Part shown: positions 37,801 through 49,789 of the stretch, one piece after another
Layout of the letters: each line of letters starts with the position of its first letter
Position numbering within the stretch: position 1 is the first letter of the stretch
NCBI RefSeq assembly: GCF_028858725.1
Contig: NC_084767.1
Location: 32,890,895-32,954,894, forward strand
DNA: 64,000 nucleotides
From: Colius striatus
Lineage: Eukaryota; Chordata; Aves; Coliiformes; Coliidae
Direction: 5' to 3'
Notes under the pieces: model-generated
What the model was told of the DNA's origin: nothing
The model's database searches: none
The model's input: the letters and a program-made list of their open reading frames with translations, nothing else
Made by a program: the position numbers and the translations under genes

Positions 37801-40218
37801 GTGGTCACATAAGGAGTGTCATTGAGTAAAAATGTTATGGTCAGTACCTTGTGACAAAAGCAGAAGGAAATTTCTGGGAAGTTTTCCATTTATTCAAGTG
37901 TGTGTATTTCTCTGATACGACATTTCTATCTTACTTTTCCCTACACCATTAGCTCAGCATATTTGATCTTCTAGATGAGCAATGGCTTCTCACCCTATCT
38001 GAATTTTCACTCCGCCCTTTGTCTTTACCTCCTACTTTTACTCACCCTTACTCCTGCTCACTTCCCATTGTCTCTGTCCCCCTTTTCTCCTCATAATGGC
38101 TGCGTCATCTACTCCCCCTTTAATCCCTACAGGCATCACAGGGAGGGTACTGGTGGACTCTGGCAGGGGCTGGAGACTTAGAGTAGTGCAGAACCCTAGA
38201 ATAACATTGGGTTTCTAGAATACTGGGGAAACTGAGAGGGTGTTACAGGGCTTTAGGAGGTTTTGGGTTCACTAGGGAGGTACAGGGTAGCTCAAGAGTC
38301 TATTAGGAGCCCTGCAGGTTACTTGGGGACTCTGGCGGGTTCTGAGGGCTGAGTACCAGGGTGGGTGAGTGGTGGCTGCATGCTATTTCCTGTGGCTCGG
38401 TTGAGCTGAGATGCTCTAGGCCAGAGCTGCTTATTTGCTTCCTGTTTCACATTTCCCTGCCCCCCAGCAATGGATGATCCAGAGGAACAGGAGACTTGAA
38501 TGGTCAGTATACTGGACTACTCTCATACTATTTTCCCAGGGTGGCAGCTTGTTGCTACATAGTGAAAGCATGCTCATTCAATCTGTCTTTGCAGAACATT
38601 GACATTATTATGGGCAATTTCTATCTCAAAATTTATCAGGCCAATAAGTGATTTCTTTCCAATTTGAACATATAATTAGATTTTATAGCTTAAAACTTCC
38701 TTATTTTCCATAAGTAATGGTCTGCACGATACAGGATTTTGGAACTATGTAATATTGTAATTATGTAATGCTGGCATGTTTTCTGTATGCTTTATTTGTG
38801 AAAGCATTTGTGTGTGTTTTGTTTTACATGCACTTAAGGTGGAAAAACTTACTGGAAACTGCTGCATAAAAGTTTCGTTGCTGAATCCATCACAATTAAA
38901 ATATGAAAAATTCTGTTAAAGTGCCAGAACTGGAAAAGTACTTAAAAATCTAGTAGCATCTGAGTAAATTTATAAAGCTTATCAGCATTTGAACAAATGT
39001 CTCTAGCAAATGAAAAAATGATATTACAATCCCTTGTTAAATCTCGTAATGTGGTTATTAATAGGAAATATCAAATAAGTTTACCGAGAAATCTGATTCC
39101 TTTATGTATTGTAAAAGAAGAGTCCTTCAACAAAACACTACAGATAGGTGTTGCATGGAAATATTAATAGATCTCCATTTAGGTGAATGAAGAGAAAATT
39201 ATCAGGCTCCTCATTTACATTACCTTAGTGTGACAGCTTTGACTGGCTTTTCCTCTCATCTTTTCCCTACTGTCAAACATATTTTCCTTTAGTCAAACAA
39301 AAATTTAATCCTTATCCCAAGTTTGATAAATGTTAGGTTTTTAATAATATTTTGTAGTTGCCAATATTATATTTTATGTGTTTCACTGAACTGAATATAA
39401 AATTCTGTAGACAGAAATAAATGAGCAGAAAAGATTATAAATGTTTTACATGTATTATAAAACATAAGTGTGAAAAAATGCTTGCAAAAAAGATACAGGC
39501 TTTGCTTGCTCTGGAAGTGTAAAGCTACATGGGTACAAATGCAGTTCAATAACACCCATAGGCTGCCAAGATGTTAAAGAGTTTCTAGACAGTAAACAGT
39601 TTCTTCCCAATTCATCTGACTGCCATCTGAGAAAATGGCTCTGGGTTCTAATCCTACCTTTTACAACTTGATTCTTTAAATGTCATTATATGTCTAGGTA
39701 TTGAATCCAAATTTAAAAAAAAAAAAAAAGTGAAGGAGAATCTCACTGTGGGTAGGATGTTGCTAATCTTTTCAAAATACTTGTGAAATCTTAATTTGAC
39801 CCATGTTGTAATTTTCTTTATTGTGATTTAGATCCAGTAGTCCAAAAGGCCAGGAGCGTTTATCTCTATTGACTTTAGGCATTTGAAGTAGAATGGCACA
39901 CATAAATACAGTAGAGCCAAGTAATTTTGTTGTTGCCCATTACAATTTTTGTTTCTTTTTTTGTGCATGTGGCAATTTGCTCTATACATGCAGGTTTTCA
40001 GATGCAGATAAGGCAGCTGCTTCTGTTTTAGCAGATGCCTCATTTATGGTTGAATATTTGCATCCATCCCTACACATTGTTGTTACTTGTTTTTCTATTA
40101 TCTGCTACTCAAAACTTCCACATATAAAAGTGAAAGAAAAGTATCACATAATTACTACTGCTTAGAAAAACTATTCTGAATGATTGAATATAGCAGTAAA
40201 ATAATTAATCTTTACTTC
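34871..40218. other. Intergenic DNA between the BOLL island and the first LTR
   Basis: AT-rich, no gene recognised. Contains a C-run near 35867, an 18-bp imperfect duplication (TCAGAGAAAGTCAGAGG twice, about 36670-36703), a T16 run at 37262 and a possible LTR remnant at 37029-37480. A plus-strand lncRNA starting at the CpG island cannot be excluded from sequence alone. Confidence 0.5.
37029..37480 (-). mobile_element. Possible degraded LTR (U5-like end visible)
   Basis: The minus strand reads AAATAAATGGCTTCTGCATT (a poly(A) signal), then a conserved-looking stretch with GTGAATCCCGTCCCGTGAAG, ending GGTCCCTGCA. This resembles the R/U5 end of an avian endogenous retroviral LTR. The other end and the target duplication were not found, so the right boundary is a guess. 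Confidence 0.35.
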
Positions 40219-41116
40219 TGTCATGTGTTTATGTGGAGCCGCTTTTCGCTTGGTAACAGGGGGAGGGGGCTGCAGTGCTGCCTCCATAAGTAGTTCTTGA
40301 AACATCCCCCAGCTCTGAGGTTCGTACACCTCCAACCTGGCTGGGCCTATCTGACACCTCTGCAATCACTATTTAAGAAGGGAAATTTGAGCTGGAAGAG
40401 GAGGTGTAGGAGTGGTCCAAGATGGAGGTGACCCTGTGGACCCTACAGTCCACAGAGAAGGAGAAAGGAAGGAGGAGTGCCAGACCAGAGACCGGCCTGC
40501 AAGCCGTGGCAAGAATGCAGGCTGTACCCCTGCAACCCATGGAGGGCAATGGCAGGACTGAGAGCCACTAGCAGCTCCGTGTGAGTGCGCTGGGATGGGC
40601 AGGAGACTGCGTGAGGAGGCAGCCCTCGGAATGGCCTGTGCAGGGCCACTCAGTGTGTGAGGGACCCTGCAGTGGAGCAGGGAGGACCAGTGAGGAGCCC
40701 ACCTGCCCTGAGGAGAGACAAGCAGCAGGAGCCATTGGGAAAGGACTGACTGAAACCCCCATTCCCTGTCCCTCTGAGCTGTTTGGGGAAGAAGAGATAA
40801 AGACATTAGGATCAGGGTTCTGAGCCCAGGAAGAGGGGAGGGATGGAGGAGGTGCCTTAGAGGACTGGTTGTGCCCATCATTGTACCGCTCTGTGTTTTC
40901 TGTTTGTTATGTTTTTAGTTTTTATGTTTTTGGTTGTCGGTCGATTAAATTAATTTTTATTTTCTTTCCCAAGTTTGAGTAGACTTGTCTGTTTTGCCTG
41001 GGACCACAAGTGGTAATTGACAATTGAGCCATCCCTGTCCTTAGGGTGCTCCAAAGGCTCTTGGTACTTAGAGCTGATCATGGTCCCTTCTTCCTAGATG
41101 GGCCTAAACCATGACA
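40219..41116 (+). mobile_element. Complete solo LTR (family shared with 47.4 and 59.2 kb), 5-bp target duplication
   Basis: 898 bp bounded by TGTCATGTGTTTA and CCTAAACCATGACA, flanked on both sides by ACTTC (40214-40218 and 41117-41121). The TG...CA ends with short inverted termini plus a 5-bp duplication are diagnostic of LTR integration. A TATA-like TATTTAAG lies at 40370-40377. The same TATA context and downstream segments recur in the other two copies. No internal retroviral genes, so it formed by LTR-LTR recombination. Orientation was chosen from the TATA box and, in the sister copy, AATAAA. Confidence 0.85.
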
Positions 41117-41756
41117 ACTTCATTTTGTCATGTTCTTCCTCACACCATACTGTATTGAACTGTATGGAATGGAATATACACCAACTTTCTACATCTTTCT
41201 TTCTCCCATGAATGAAGAGTTTCCGTAGTTGCAGCCCCAGCTGGTGTCGATTCAGATAGATATGAAACTATCAAACATACCAAGAAGAAGTATTGTCTTT
41301 CCAGTGTTTTACTTCCTCCTTCACATGAGTTAAATACCTAATAGTAATCAAAAGATAACTGAAATGGGATGAAGGCATCTGAGCACAAAAAAAAATTAGG
41401 CTTGGTCTCATTCTATGCATTATAGTTTGATTTACTTCCCATGTCAGTGGACCGAAATGAATATGGAATGTAATGGTGAAAAGAGGAATTACAACTGTAA
41501 AATATCAGTTGCAGGGACGACATGAAATTTTACAGCCTCAGACTTTGATATCTTTTTAAAAGTACTTGGTTTCTGGCATATATTATTTTAGGAAAATAAA
41601 CCTGGCAGAATTTAATGGGCAACACTTCATTATAATCTATCTCTATAATGGAGTATTTTATTTGGAGATGTGAAGAAAAGTAAACAAAGAAGGCCCCTTA
41701 TTTTTCAATTGTTTTCAAAATATTATTAGATACATAGGAATAACAAGCACACAAAG

Positions 41757-41850
41757 TACAGTCTCCCACAGCATCTTCCTGGAGCAATGCCTTGGTTGGA
41801 CACACTCTGTGTTAGGTGGAAAACTGTCTGGATGGCTGGACCAGGAGACG
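41757..41850 (+). repeat. CR1 ORF2 (reverse transcriptase) fragment
   Basis: CAGTCTCCCACAGCATCTTC, CTGGAGCAATGCCTTGG and GGAAAACTGTCTGGATGGCT match the CR1 region encoding the DTVSHSILLEKL-type motif and the segment after it. It sits just upstream of the kinase pseudogene. Confidence 0.75.
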
Positions 41851-41979
41851 GCTGGGCATGTGTGCAGGCATGTCAGGGACACCTGTTCAGATTGAGATGG
41901 TCTTTCATCTGCCAGCTCTCCTTGAGCAAAAGCCCAGCTTCGATTGAGCCCCTCGGGATTGGCCATCGTGCCACAAGCC

Positions 41980-42866
41980 AATGAAGGAGAGAGACTGCTT
42001 GGCAAGCTGGGCTATCATCTGGGCCAGACATTAGGGGAGGGCAGCTTCTCCAAGGTGAATGCAGCCACCTCCTCCAAATACAAGGGACCCTTGGCCATCA
42101 AGGTGTTGGATCGACAGCAAATGTCCGCAAAGATCGCGTACAAGTTCCTGCCATGGGAGCGCTCCATCATGTGCAGGATCCAACATCCCAACATTGTGCG
42201 CATCTTTGAGGTCGTCAGGGTGGTGTGTGGAAAGGTCTACATTGTGATGAAGGCAGCAGACATTGACCTGCTGCAGTTGATGCAGGAGAAGGGGAGGCTG
42301 CCCTGCATCCCTCAGGCCCGGGACATCTTTGTGCAAGTCGGCAGAGCTGTGCATTACCTACACAACCGCAACTTGGTGCACCGCGATCTCAAGTGTGAGA
42401 ACGTGCTGCTCACTGCTGATGGCCACCAGGCCAAACTCAGTGATTTTGGGTTTGGCAGGGAGAGCCATGGCAAGCTGGACCTGAGCAGAACCTTCTGCAG
42501 GACAGCAGCCTAGAAGTGCTGATGACAGCCCTCTATGATGCCAGGAAGGCCGACATGTGGAGCCTGGGGGTGATCCTGTATGCCATGGTGATTGGCATGC
42601 AGCTCTTTGGCAACATGGATGACTACAGCATTGTCCAGCAGCAGAAGAAGGGAGTGATGTTCCCAGAGGGGCTGCCTCTGCTGCCAGGGCCCTGCCAGGC
42701 CCTCATCGCCCAGCTAGTCCAGTTCAGCCCAGCCAAGCGGCCCAGTGCTGGGCAAGGTGGCCTGCAACGCCTAGCTGACAGGGCACAGCGCAAGGAGGAA
42801 GCGCTCCCCAGAGATCCCAGCACAGCGCTGATCCAGCAGTGTTTGGGGTGTTCAGGGATGGAGTAA
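41980..42866 (+). pseudogene. TSSK6-like: TSSK6-like testis-specific serine kinase copy, frameshifted
   Basis: An intronless, GC-rich stretch encoding a nearly full-length TSSK-family kinase (TSSK6 acts in spermatids in chromatin condensation). Similarity starts at GERLLGKLGYHLGQTLGEG and includes the glycine loop GEGSFSKV, the catalytic lysine (AIKVLD), the loop HRDLKCENVLL, SDFGFGR (DFG), and after the break ADMWSLGVILYAMV and QFSPAKRPSAGQ. These are closest to TSSK6 among the TSSKs I know. The frame hits TAG at 42511. About 10 nt that should encode part of Y-A-x-P before EVL are missing, and the rest continues in another frame to TAA at 42864-42866. No in-frame ATG is present at the expected start; an out-of-frame ATG lies at 41982. 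ATTAAA follows at 42866-42871. CR1 fragments lie on both sides. A true family member broken recently, or a sequencing error at the single gap, are alternatives. Confidence 0.88.
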
Positions 42867-43009
42867 TTAAAGGTTCATGTTGCTGTAGTGGAAAAGTGTT
42901 TCTGTGGTTTAGTGTTCCTTTTAATCCCTGGGCTGCCTGTCCATGGAGCAGATTTGACTTAAAGCACTGGCAAGACCCTCTGCTCTCGGGATGGGGTCAG
43001 ATTCCTCCA

Positions 43010-43690
43010 CAAGGCAGATGTGTGAGCCTGGGAGCTCACACCAGCAGCAGCTGCCTAACTGTGGTGGGGAACCAGTTGTTCTCTGGGTGCCTGTTCCCCT
43101 GAGCCGGAAGACAGGGACAAGGAAGAGAATGAAGCTCCCTTAGTCCAAGGGGAAATGGCATTGTGACCTGCTGCTCCATCTTGACCCACAGAAGTCCATG
43201 GAGCCAGATGGCATCCACCCTAGGGTGCTGAGGGAGCTAGCAGAAGTGCTTGCCAAGCCACTTTCCACCACCTGCCAGCATCCTTGGCTCACCAGGGAGG
43301 TCCCAGCACACTGGAGGTTGGTGAATGTGACACCCATCTGCAAGAAGGGCCTGAAGGAGGATTCTGAGAACTACAGGCCCGTCAGCCTGACCTTGGTGCC
43401 TGGGAAGGTTCTGGAGCAGACTGTCTTTAGTGCCAGTGAGACACATCCAGGACAACGAAGGCTTCAGGCCCAGTCAGCATGGCTTTTTTGTGAAAGGCAG
43501 GTCCTGCTTGACTAACCTGATCTCCTTCTATGACAAAGTGATGAGGGGAAGCCTGTGGATGTGGTCTACCTGGACTTTAGTAAAACCTTCGTCACAGTCT
43601 CCCACAACATCCTCCTGGAGAAAATGGCTGCCTGTGGCTTGGACTTGATGGTCTTTAAGGGCTTTTCCAACTGAAATGATTCTGTATTTA
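43010..43690 (+). repeat. CR1 LINE ORF2 fragment joined to a CR1 3' end
   Basis: The translation shows the CR1 reverse transcriptase: PDGIHPRVLRELAEVLAKPL, then VPAHWRLVNVTPICKKGLKE and YRPVSLTLVPGK, with a frameshift before DVVYLDFSKTFVTVSHNILL-like residues. It then passes directly to the 3' end (GACTTGATGGTCTTTAAGG, TTCCAAC, ATGATTCTGTAT), so the rest of ORF2 is deleted. Not functional. Confidence 0.9.
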
Positions 43691-46600
43691 AATGATTTTA
43701 AAAAAGAATTGGTAATCTTTCCCTATGTGATTTAACACTAAATTTTTGTTGTTTTTATATAAACCAGAATTTTTTTCATACTAATTTTCAGTTAGAATCA
43801 AGCTTTCTAAGATCACATATCTTCCCAGTGTGAGTAATTAGGGGATTTTTTTCTTAACTTTGTCTTGATTTTGCCAAATTTGGAATTCTTTTTCTTCATT
43901 TTGTAGAATATAATCTCAGAGCATTTTTGAGCTTTGAAATGGTTTTTACTTTTTGCCTTCCATTCAAATGTATGGTTTCTAATGTTTGGATCAATAGGTG
44001 ATTTAAATTCAATTTGGTTTATTTGTAGTGCCTCATAGTAAATAATTCAGTGTAAATTTGGGCCCAAACAATGGACCCAGGGACTTAGAAAATAAGAGAC
44101 ATCATTCTTCCTGGAGTTTTTTGTATGATCCTCAAAATCACAAACCTTTGAGAAGTGCTGTGTTCAAGTATGGTTCAGTGAGCCTCGTTGTGTAGAGTAT
44201 TTGCTCATAAAAACACTTCTTGGCATCTTTGAACATCATACTTGCAGAGTATATACAGGAAAAGTCCTGCTGTCTTGGAACCAGTTTGTAGTCTCCCCAA
44301 ATCTTGCTACTGGGCCTGTACATTCCAAATTAGATGAAGAGAGGGTAGCTGGTTAGAATTAGAGAATTCTTCCAACCCACAAAGGTGTCTTTTTAAGTTT
44401 GCTCAAAATAAGTATCATTTTCACTTTTATTGTGGATTTGTCTGTAAATCTCTATTTTGGAGTAAAACTTTCCCAGTCTTTTACTTGCAGAAAGCTTCAG
44501 TCTTGCTAATCTGCTGTAAGATACAGTGAGAGACAGTATAAGCTATGGATAACTACCATCTTATTTAACTCCACTCAGAAAAGATATAGATAAATAGTGG
44601 TTAATAATGCCTTCAGTTTATGCACATTAATATTCCCACAGTGGCAAATTTCAGAAAAATAAGCTTACACAGATTAGTCACTAGATTTTCTTTTTGATAT
44701 CCTTAGAATATCTTCTAACCTGACATTAAGAAGCAAAAATGATTTTGCAATAAAGGATTAATATACTTCATCCTGGTGGAAAGCATGTTGAGTCTTCTAA
44801 AAAATTCGTTCAGTTAATACCAGAGGAATTTAAGGTATTTTGAGGATTTTATTTTGATCATAATTATACAGCTTTTTTGTTTCTTTGTCATGACTTTTTT
44901 CTAACAAATTAAGAGAGGTGGTCCAAATTTGTACATGTAAGAAACACCAGACATAAACATTTTAGCAAGTTTTCAAATAGATCTATCTAGCTACATGTAA
45001 GCTTCCATCTGGAAGTGGTATTGAAGACTAGGCCAAAGTCTGCCTGTAACTGTAGTTCCAGTGTAACAAGTCGATAGACTTTACAGGTTATCTGTTCTCT
45101 GCTTACATCTACTACCACTTTCAGCTAGTGTAGAAGCTGTCAAAAATATTGCTGCAAAACATTGCTTTGACTTCTTTTCATAGGAAGCTAGCTTTCTTTG
45201 AAAACAGGCCGATGTGGCTATAGCTCTTCACACCTTCCTTCGGTAGCCAGTCGGGCACAGGCAATCTGGAGGTAGCCATGTACTTCTAACACTGCCATAC
45301 TTTGGGTGCATCTGGTTTAGCATTTTTGTTTGGATCAAGGGTGCAATTTGGATGCAAATCTGATGATCCTAATTTTCTACTTGGTTCACATCACAGAGCA
45401 GTTTCTGAGTGTGGAAATTGGCTTCTCAGTTGAAACTAGAAGAGATGTTATGCCATGGGAGTGCCACCACTGTACTCACTGTGCTGATATTCTATCCATA
45501 GGACTGGACTAGAGCCTTTTCTGAGTAACTCCCTTACACCCCAAATGCCTATGGTATTGATGTCAGGCTCTCAGCACCAATGCTCTCTTTGCAGTACTAA
45601 CGATCTTTTCATATACAGTGATACCCATGTAGAAATCGATATGTGCTACTCCAAGGTCTTGGGCCTGTGTTTATATAGTAAGCAGTGGCTGTAAAATAGG
45701 ACTAAACATGACTTAACCGAGGTCCTGATTTTATCCTTTCTCATACTTAATTGGCATATCTGTTTGGGCAAACAATAGTCCTAAAATAAATGACTATTCC
45801 TCAGCTAAGAGTTGTCAGGAATCTTCTGTAGCCGTAGTATTCTAATTGTTAAAACCACTGGATTAGCCTTAAAGGAATATCAGACAGTGAATTCAGTGAC
45901 TATAGCTGGAACAAGAAAATAATTAAGATAGAGGCACATCACAAAAGTCATTTTTGCAAAGTTAGAGAAGACACAACATTTATACTACCTAGAAAATAAA
46001 ATGGGTAAGTATAATGAGGCTGTTTCAACAAATTAGGAAACAAAATAAAACAAGAATTAACAAAAAAATTCGGAGACATTGAATCAAGTAGTGTAAATAA
46101 TTTAAACAAATAACAAAAATTGAAAGCATACATAATATGTTTTAAATTAAAGATTATGACTTTTGACTATATTTGCTATATACTGACTTTAATTTTCTTT
46201 TTTTTTTTTTTCCCCAGACTAAAAACTTAAAAATAATTAGATAGGTAAAATATGACTTGGGGTTGTCTTGTCAAAAACCTGAGTGAAGCTTACCAATAAG
46301 TACATACTTGTATAAAAAAATTATGTCATTAACATGGGTTTTTCTTTAATAATGTCATATTCAGAATATAACACTACAAATATAACCACTGAAACTTAAA
46401 AATCACTATCTTAAGAATTACCTAGCAATACATTTGCTTATCAGTAGCTTTGCATAAGCCTCATCAATTCTAAAACGGATTATGATTTTCTATTATTGTG
46501 AATGCATACTTGAAGAAATTACAACTTGTTCTGTATTGCTTTTTCCTGGTCTTGCAAATTAGACATTCCTGACACAGGAAAAGATGTCGATTTTCACACA

Positions 46601-47388
46601 TCAGCCATGGTCAATTGGTACAGAAACACCAATTTCAGCTCCCAGAAGAACACTTAATTTTAAGAGCTTTCCAAAATGCACTATCTAGGTGGAAACTACT
46701 GGCTTATGTAAGCTATATTCCAGCACAGCTCCAAGATGAATGGTAGTTTCAGCTGTTGCATGACACAAAATACGCCCGCTGAGGAACAGTTGTGTGCCTT
46801 GAGGATGGACTGAGCGTACCAAAACCCCACATTAAAGTAGACACTGCAGGCACTTTCTGACTCATGTGATCAGGCAAACACAAATAGATTTTATTTAGGT
46901 ATCATCTTGCCTTTTGTAGTTTGAATGAACTCCTTGACTGTTCTTGAAAATCCGTGTCTATCTCATCAGATCATCTTACAACAGAGCATAGGAAACTTGT
47001 TAAATACACTTGTCACCAAGCAATTTTTTTTTTTACATTCTATGACAGCACTTTTAGTGTAAAGCTTCCTAGTATTAATTTTATTTATTAGGGATTAAAA
47101 GTATTGAAACCAATTGCACTTTTCCTTCTTAATTCATGTATCTTCACATTTACAAACAGAAGCAAATAGATACACATCTCAGAAGCATCCAGAGATGCAT
47201 AAGGAGAAATACAGTACTAAAAACCATCAAATAAATATGCCTTCTTTTGTTTTCTCCTTTAGGCTTGATGTTTATGAAGCTTGAAAAAGGTAGGTTCTTT
47301 GTAGAGGCTTTTCAGTTAAAGACTTCAGATGACAAAGGTTGCAATTTAGGGTGAGAGTTAAATGATTTTAAACTTCTGATTTCAGAAG
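43691..47388. other. AT-rich intergenic stretch, nothing recognised
   Basis: Only short chance open frames, poly(T) near 46200-46212 and low-complexity AT DNA. No exon-like or repeat sequence that I recognise. Confidence 0.5.
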
Positions 47389-47650
47389 ACAATGCCAATT
47401 AGACACCTCCACGATCACTTTTTAAGAAGAAGCCGGAAGAGGAGGTTTCTTCCTCCATCTTCTTCCTTCTTCTGCCCCTTCTTTTTCTTTCTGGCTGGTG
47501 ATGGTGCAAGGAGTAGGAACAGTGAGAGAAACAACCATGCGGACTCCAAGGTCAGTGATGAAAGAGAGGAGGAGGTGTGCTGGAGCAGAGACTCCCCTGC
47601 ATTCTATGGAGAGAACTGGTGAAGCTGAGATTTATTTTCATTTCTTTAAA

Positions 47651-47833
47651 GACCCCGCATCAGCGGTAGAGAGTCATTTTGATACTGAGCCCGTATCAGG
47701 GGCAGAGACTCATTTTGATAATGACCCCATATCAGGGGCAGAGACTCATTTTGCTAAAGCTGACCCCAGACCAGGGGCAGCGATTCACTTCATTAAAGGC
47801 CCCGAGCCAGGGACAGTGACTATGGCTGGAAGA
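47651..47833 (+). repeat. 36-bp tandem repeat, about five units
   Basis: Units begin near 47651, 47687, 47723, 47762 and 47798 with steps of 36, 36, 39 and 36 bp. The core is GACCCCATATCAGGGGCAGA followed by GACTCATTTTGATAA. All steps are multiples of three. Confidence 0.85.
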
Positions 47834-47929
47834 GACTGCGTCCTGTGGGGGAGACCCAACCACTTTACTGCAGACCCTGAACCAGGGACTGTGATTTTCT
47901 TCTTTAAAACTATGGCCAGAGCAGGCCGT

Positions 47930-48190
47930 GTCCCGAGGAAGGGACCCAATATCCACAGCTGTAACTGTGAGGAGGAACCCACAACAAAGCAGCTCATTAA
48001 ACTTATGCCCAGAAGAGGCCTTGTCCCGAGAGAGGGACCCTGTAACTGCAGAAACTGCAACCGTGGCAAAGAATCTATGCCAGAGACATTCACCAAAGGC
48101 TGCGTCCTGTGTGAGGGACCCTGTATCTGCAGAAGCCGCAGCTGTTGGGAGCAACCCACACCAGAGAAGTTCGTTAATGTCTGTGTCCTG
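47930..48190 (+). repeat. 81-93-bp tandem repeat, three units plus a partial
   Basis: The motif GTCC(C/T)GnGnGAGGGACCC recurs at 47930, 48023, 48104 and 48185 (steps of 93, 81 and 81 bp), each followed by a CTGTAxCTGCAGAA-type stretch. LTR copy C has essentially one such unit, so the array grew in copy B or its lineage. Confidence 0.75.
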
Positions 48191-48692
48191 GGGGAGGAAC
48201 CCCATGTTGGATCAGGGGAAGAATGCCAGGAGTTGTCCTCATCTGAGCAGAGAGAAGCAGCAGAGCCCATCTGTGAGAGACTGACCACAGCCGCCACTCT
48301 CTGCCCCCCTGAGCCGTTGACAAGGGAGGAGGTAGAGATATTGGGAGCAGTGAGCTGGGCCCAGGAAGAAAGGAGGGATGGGGGAGGGAGATCTTAAAGT
48401 GCTGGTTGTAATTTTGTCATCCTACTCTCTTTTTGCTTTTATTCTGTTCTGTTTCTTGTGGAATAAACTTTCCTACTTTCCTCTCTAAGTCGAGTACTGG
48501 ATTCTGTTTTGCCCGGAATTGTAATTGGCAGTGAGCCCTCCCTGCCCTTGTCTTAATCCACAACAACCTTGCTTTTATTTTTACTCCCATTTCACTGGCG
48601 CCTCCACCATTCTAACGAGGGTGGGGGTGAATGGGGGCACTGAGCGAGAGACTGTAGAAGTGCTGCTGTGCTAGCTGGGCCAAACCATGACA

Positions 48693-49789
48693 CTAAGTTA
48701 TATGCATCTGCCTGTCTATGCAACATGCTACAGGTTATAGTAGATGTATATATAGTAGATAATTAAACCAGTGATTAAATGCCATAGGGTTTCAACAAAA
48801 TATATTAAAAACCTGCAACATATGAAGTAATAACTTTCTCTAATAATATACTGCATGGTAATTACCTTTTCCATTGTATTCAAATTATTCTTTTTGGATC
48901 AATCTTTTGACTGTATATGGACATGTAACCATAAGTTTTTATGAGTTCCTTTTCTCTTTTTGTTGCAATGACCCGGTATCATGTTCTCTCTTTTGTTATA
49001 ATGCAGGCTAGTGTTAAGTCTTCCTCTCCCTTACCAGCCTTTTCTCTCCAGTATTTTTTTTAAGATAAACATTTCTTTAGTCTGAATATTTTGTATCTTA
49101 TTTTAGGGTTACTTATGGTTAGTGGTGGTTCTCACTGAAAAAAAAAACCCAAAGCAACTGTTCAATATGTGTATTATAATATTTTTTACATCAACTTTAG
49201 ATGGAAGCTTATGAAAAAGTGTTCAGTGATATTTCCATCTGTCCTTGAATTAGAATTTGTGTTGAACATGATAAATGCCTTTGGCAAAATTCTGGATTTT
49301 TATATGGAATTGTGAATATTATATATTTTTATATATATATATAAGAATATACATATTAAAAATTCACATCCTTTAAGTGGCAATCATCCTTTAAGTGGCA
49401 TTTGTTAGTGGCTAATGACTGTCTAAGGTTACCTCTTACTCTTTCCTGCTTCATCATTGGCCCATTCATTAGGACATTAGAAACCAGAAAGAAATTTAAT
49501 TTTTCTTAAAGCCTTTAAAGCTGATAGCTATAATTTATAAAAGCCTTACCTCTCCAGTGACTTATCAGTTTGCCCAGCCCTACTTCTCCTGTTCTCCATC
49601 TTTATATATATATTCTTTATATATATTCTCAACCGTCTTTCCTGTGCTTTTACCCTTGCTGCATTCCCTAAAGGGGTGGCCTCCACGTGGATAGTCTTAA
49701 CATAACTGAATGCCACCTAAGAGTTGTGAAGGACAGCACCACGCTCGCACGGACACTTCATGGGTGACCATGGCTCTTCGCCTGTCTGC
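48693..49789. other. AT-rich DNA upstream of the PLCL1 island
   Basis: No gene. Contains an alternating AT tract at about 49317-49345, another at 49604-49632, and an 18-bp direct duplication at 49367-49402 (CATCCTTTAAGTGGCAAT followed by CATCCTTTAAGTGGCATT). Confidence 0.6.

Larger units (their letters stand above)
47501..48397 (+). other. 897-nt open frame inside LTR copy B
   Basis: 298 codons from ATG to TAA, between the TATA-like box and the AATAAA of the LTR. It encodes two repeat types: about five 12-13-residue units of the form DPxSGAETHF, then three to four 27-31-residue units of the form CVLCEGPCICRSRSCWEQ + PTPEKF, rich in Cys, followed by an acidic tail. No known domain recognised, no signal peptide. 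The matching frame in the 59.2-kb copy is broken. The repeats being multiples of three keeps the frame open, so length alone does not prove coding. Confidence 0.35.
47389..48692 (+). mobile_element. LTR copy B (same family as 40.2 kb), 5' truncated, with expanded internal repeats
   Basis: Shares with the other copies the start of the TATA region (CACTTTTTAAGAAG), the GGTGATGGTGCAAGGAGT segment, the distal part with AATAAA at 48462-48467 followed by GGATTCTGTTTTGCCCGG and CAGTGAGCCCTCCCTGCCC, and the terminus CAAACCATGACA. The left part present in the other copies (upstream of CCAATTAGACACC) is missing. It is longer than expected because of internal tandem repeats at 47651-47833 and 47930-48190. 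Confidence 0.82.

Noticed and set aside
40369-40881. 170-codon minus-strand frame in LTR copy A
   Set aside because: Lies wholly inside the solo LTR, Leu/Pro/Ser-rich with no domain. Not supported as a gene.
47732-48297. 157- and 170-codon minus-strand frames in LTR copy B
   Set aside because: Shadows of the repetitive plus-strand frame; the repeat period is a multiple of three, so several frames stay open.
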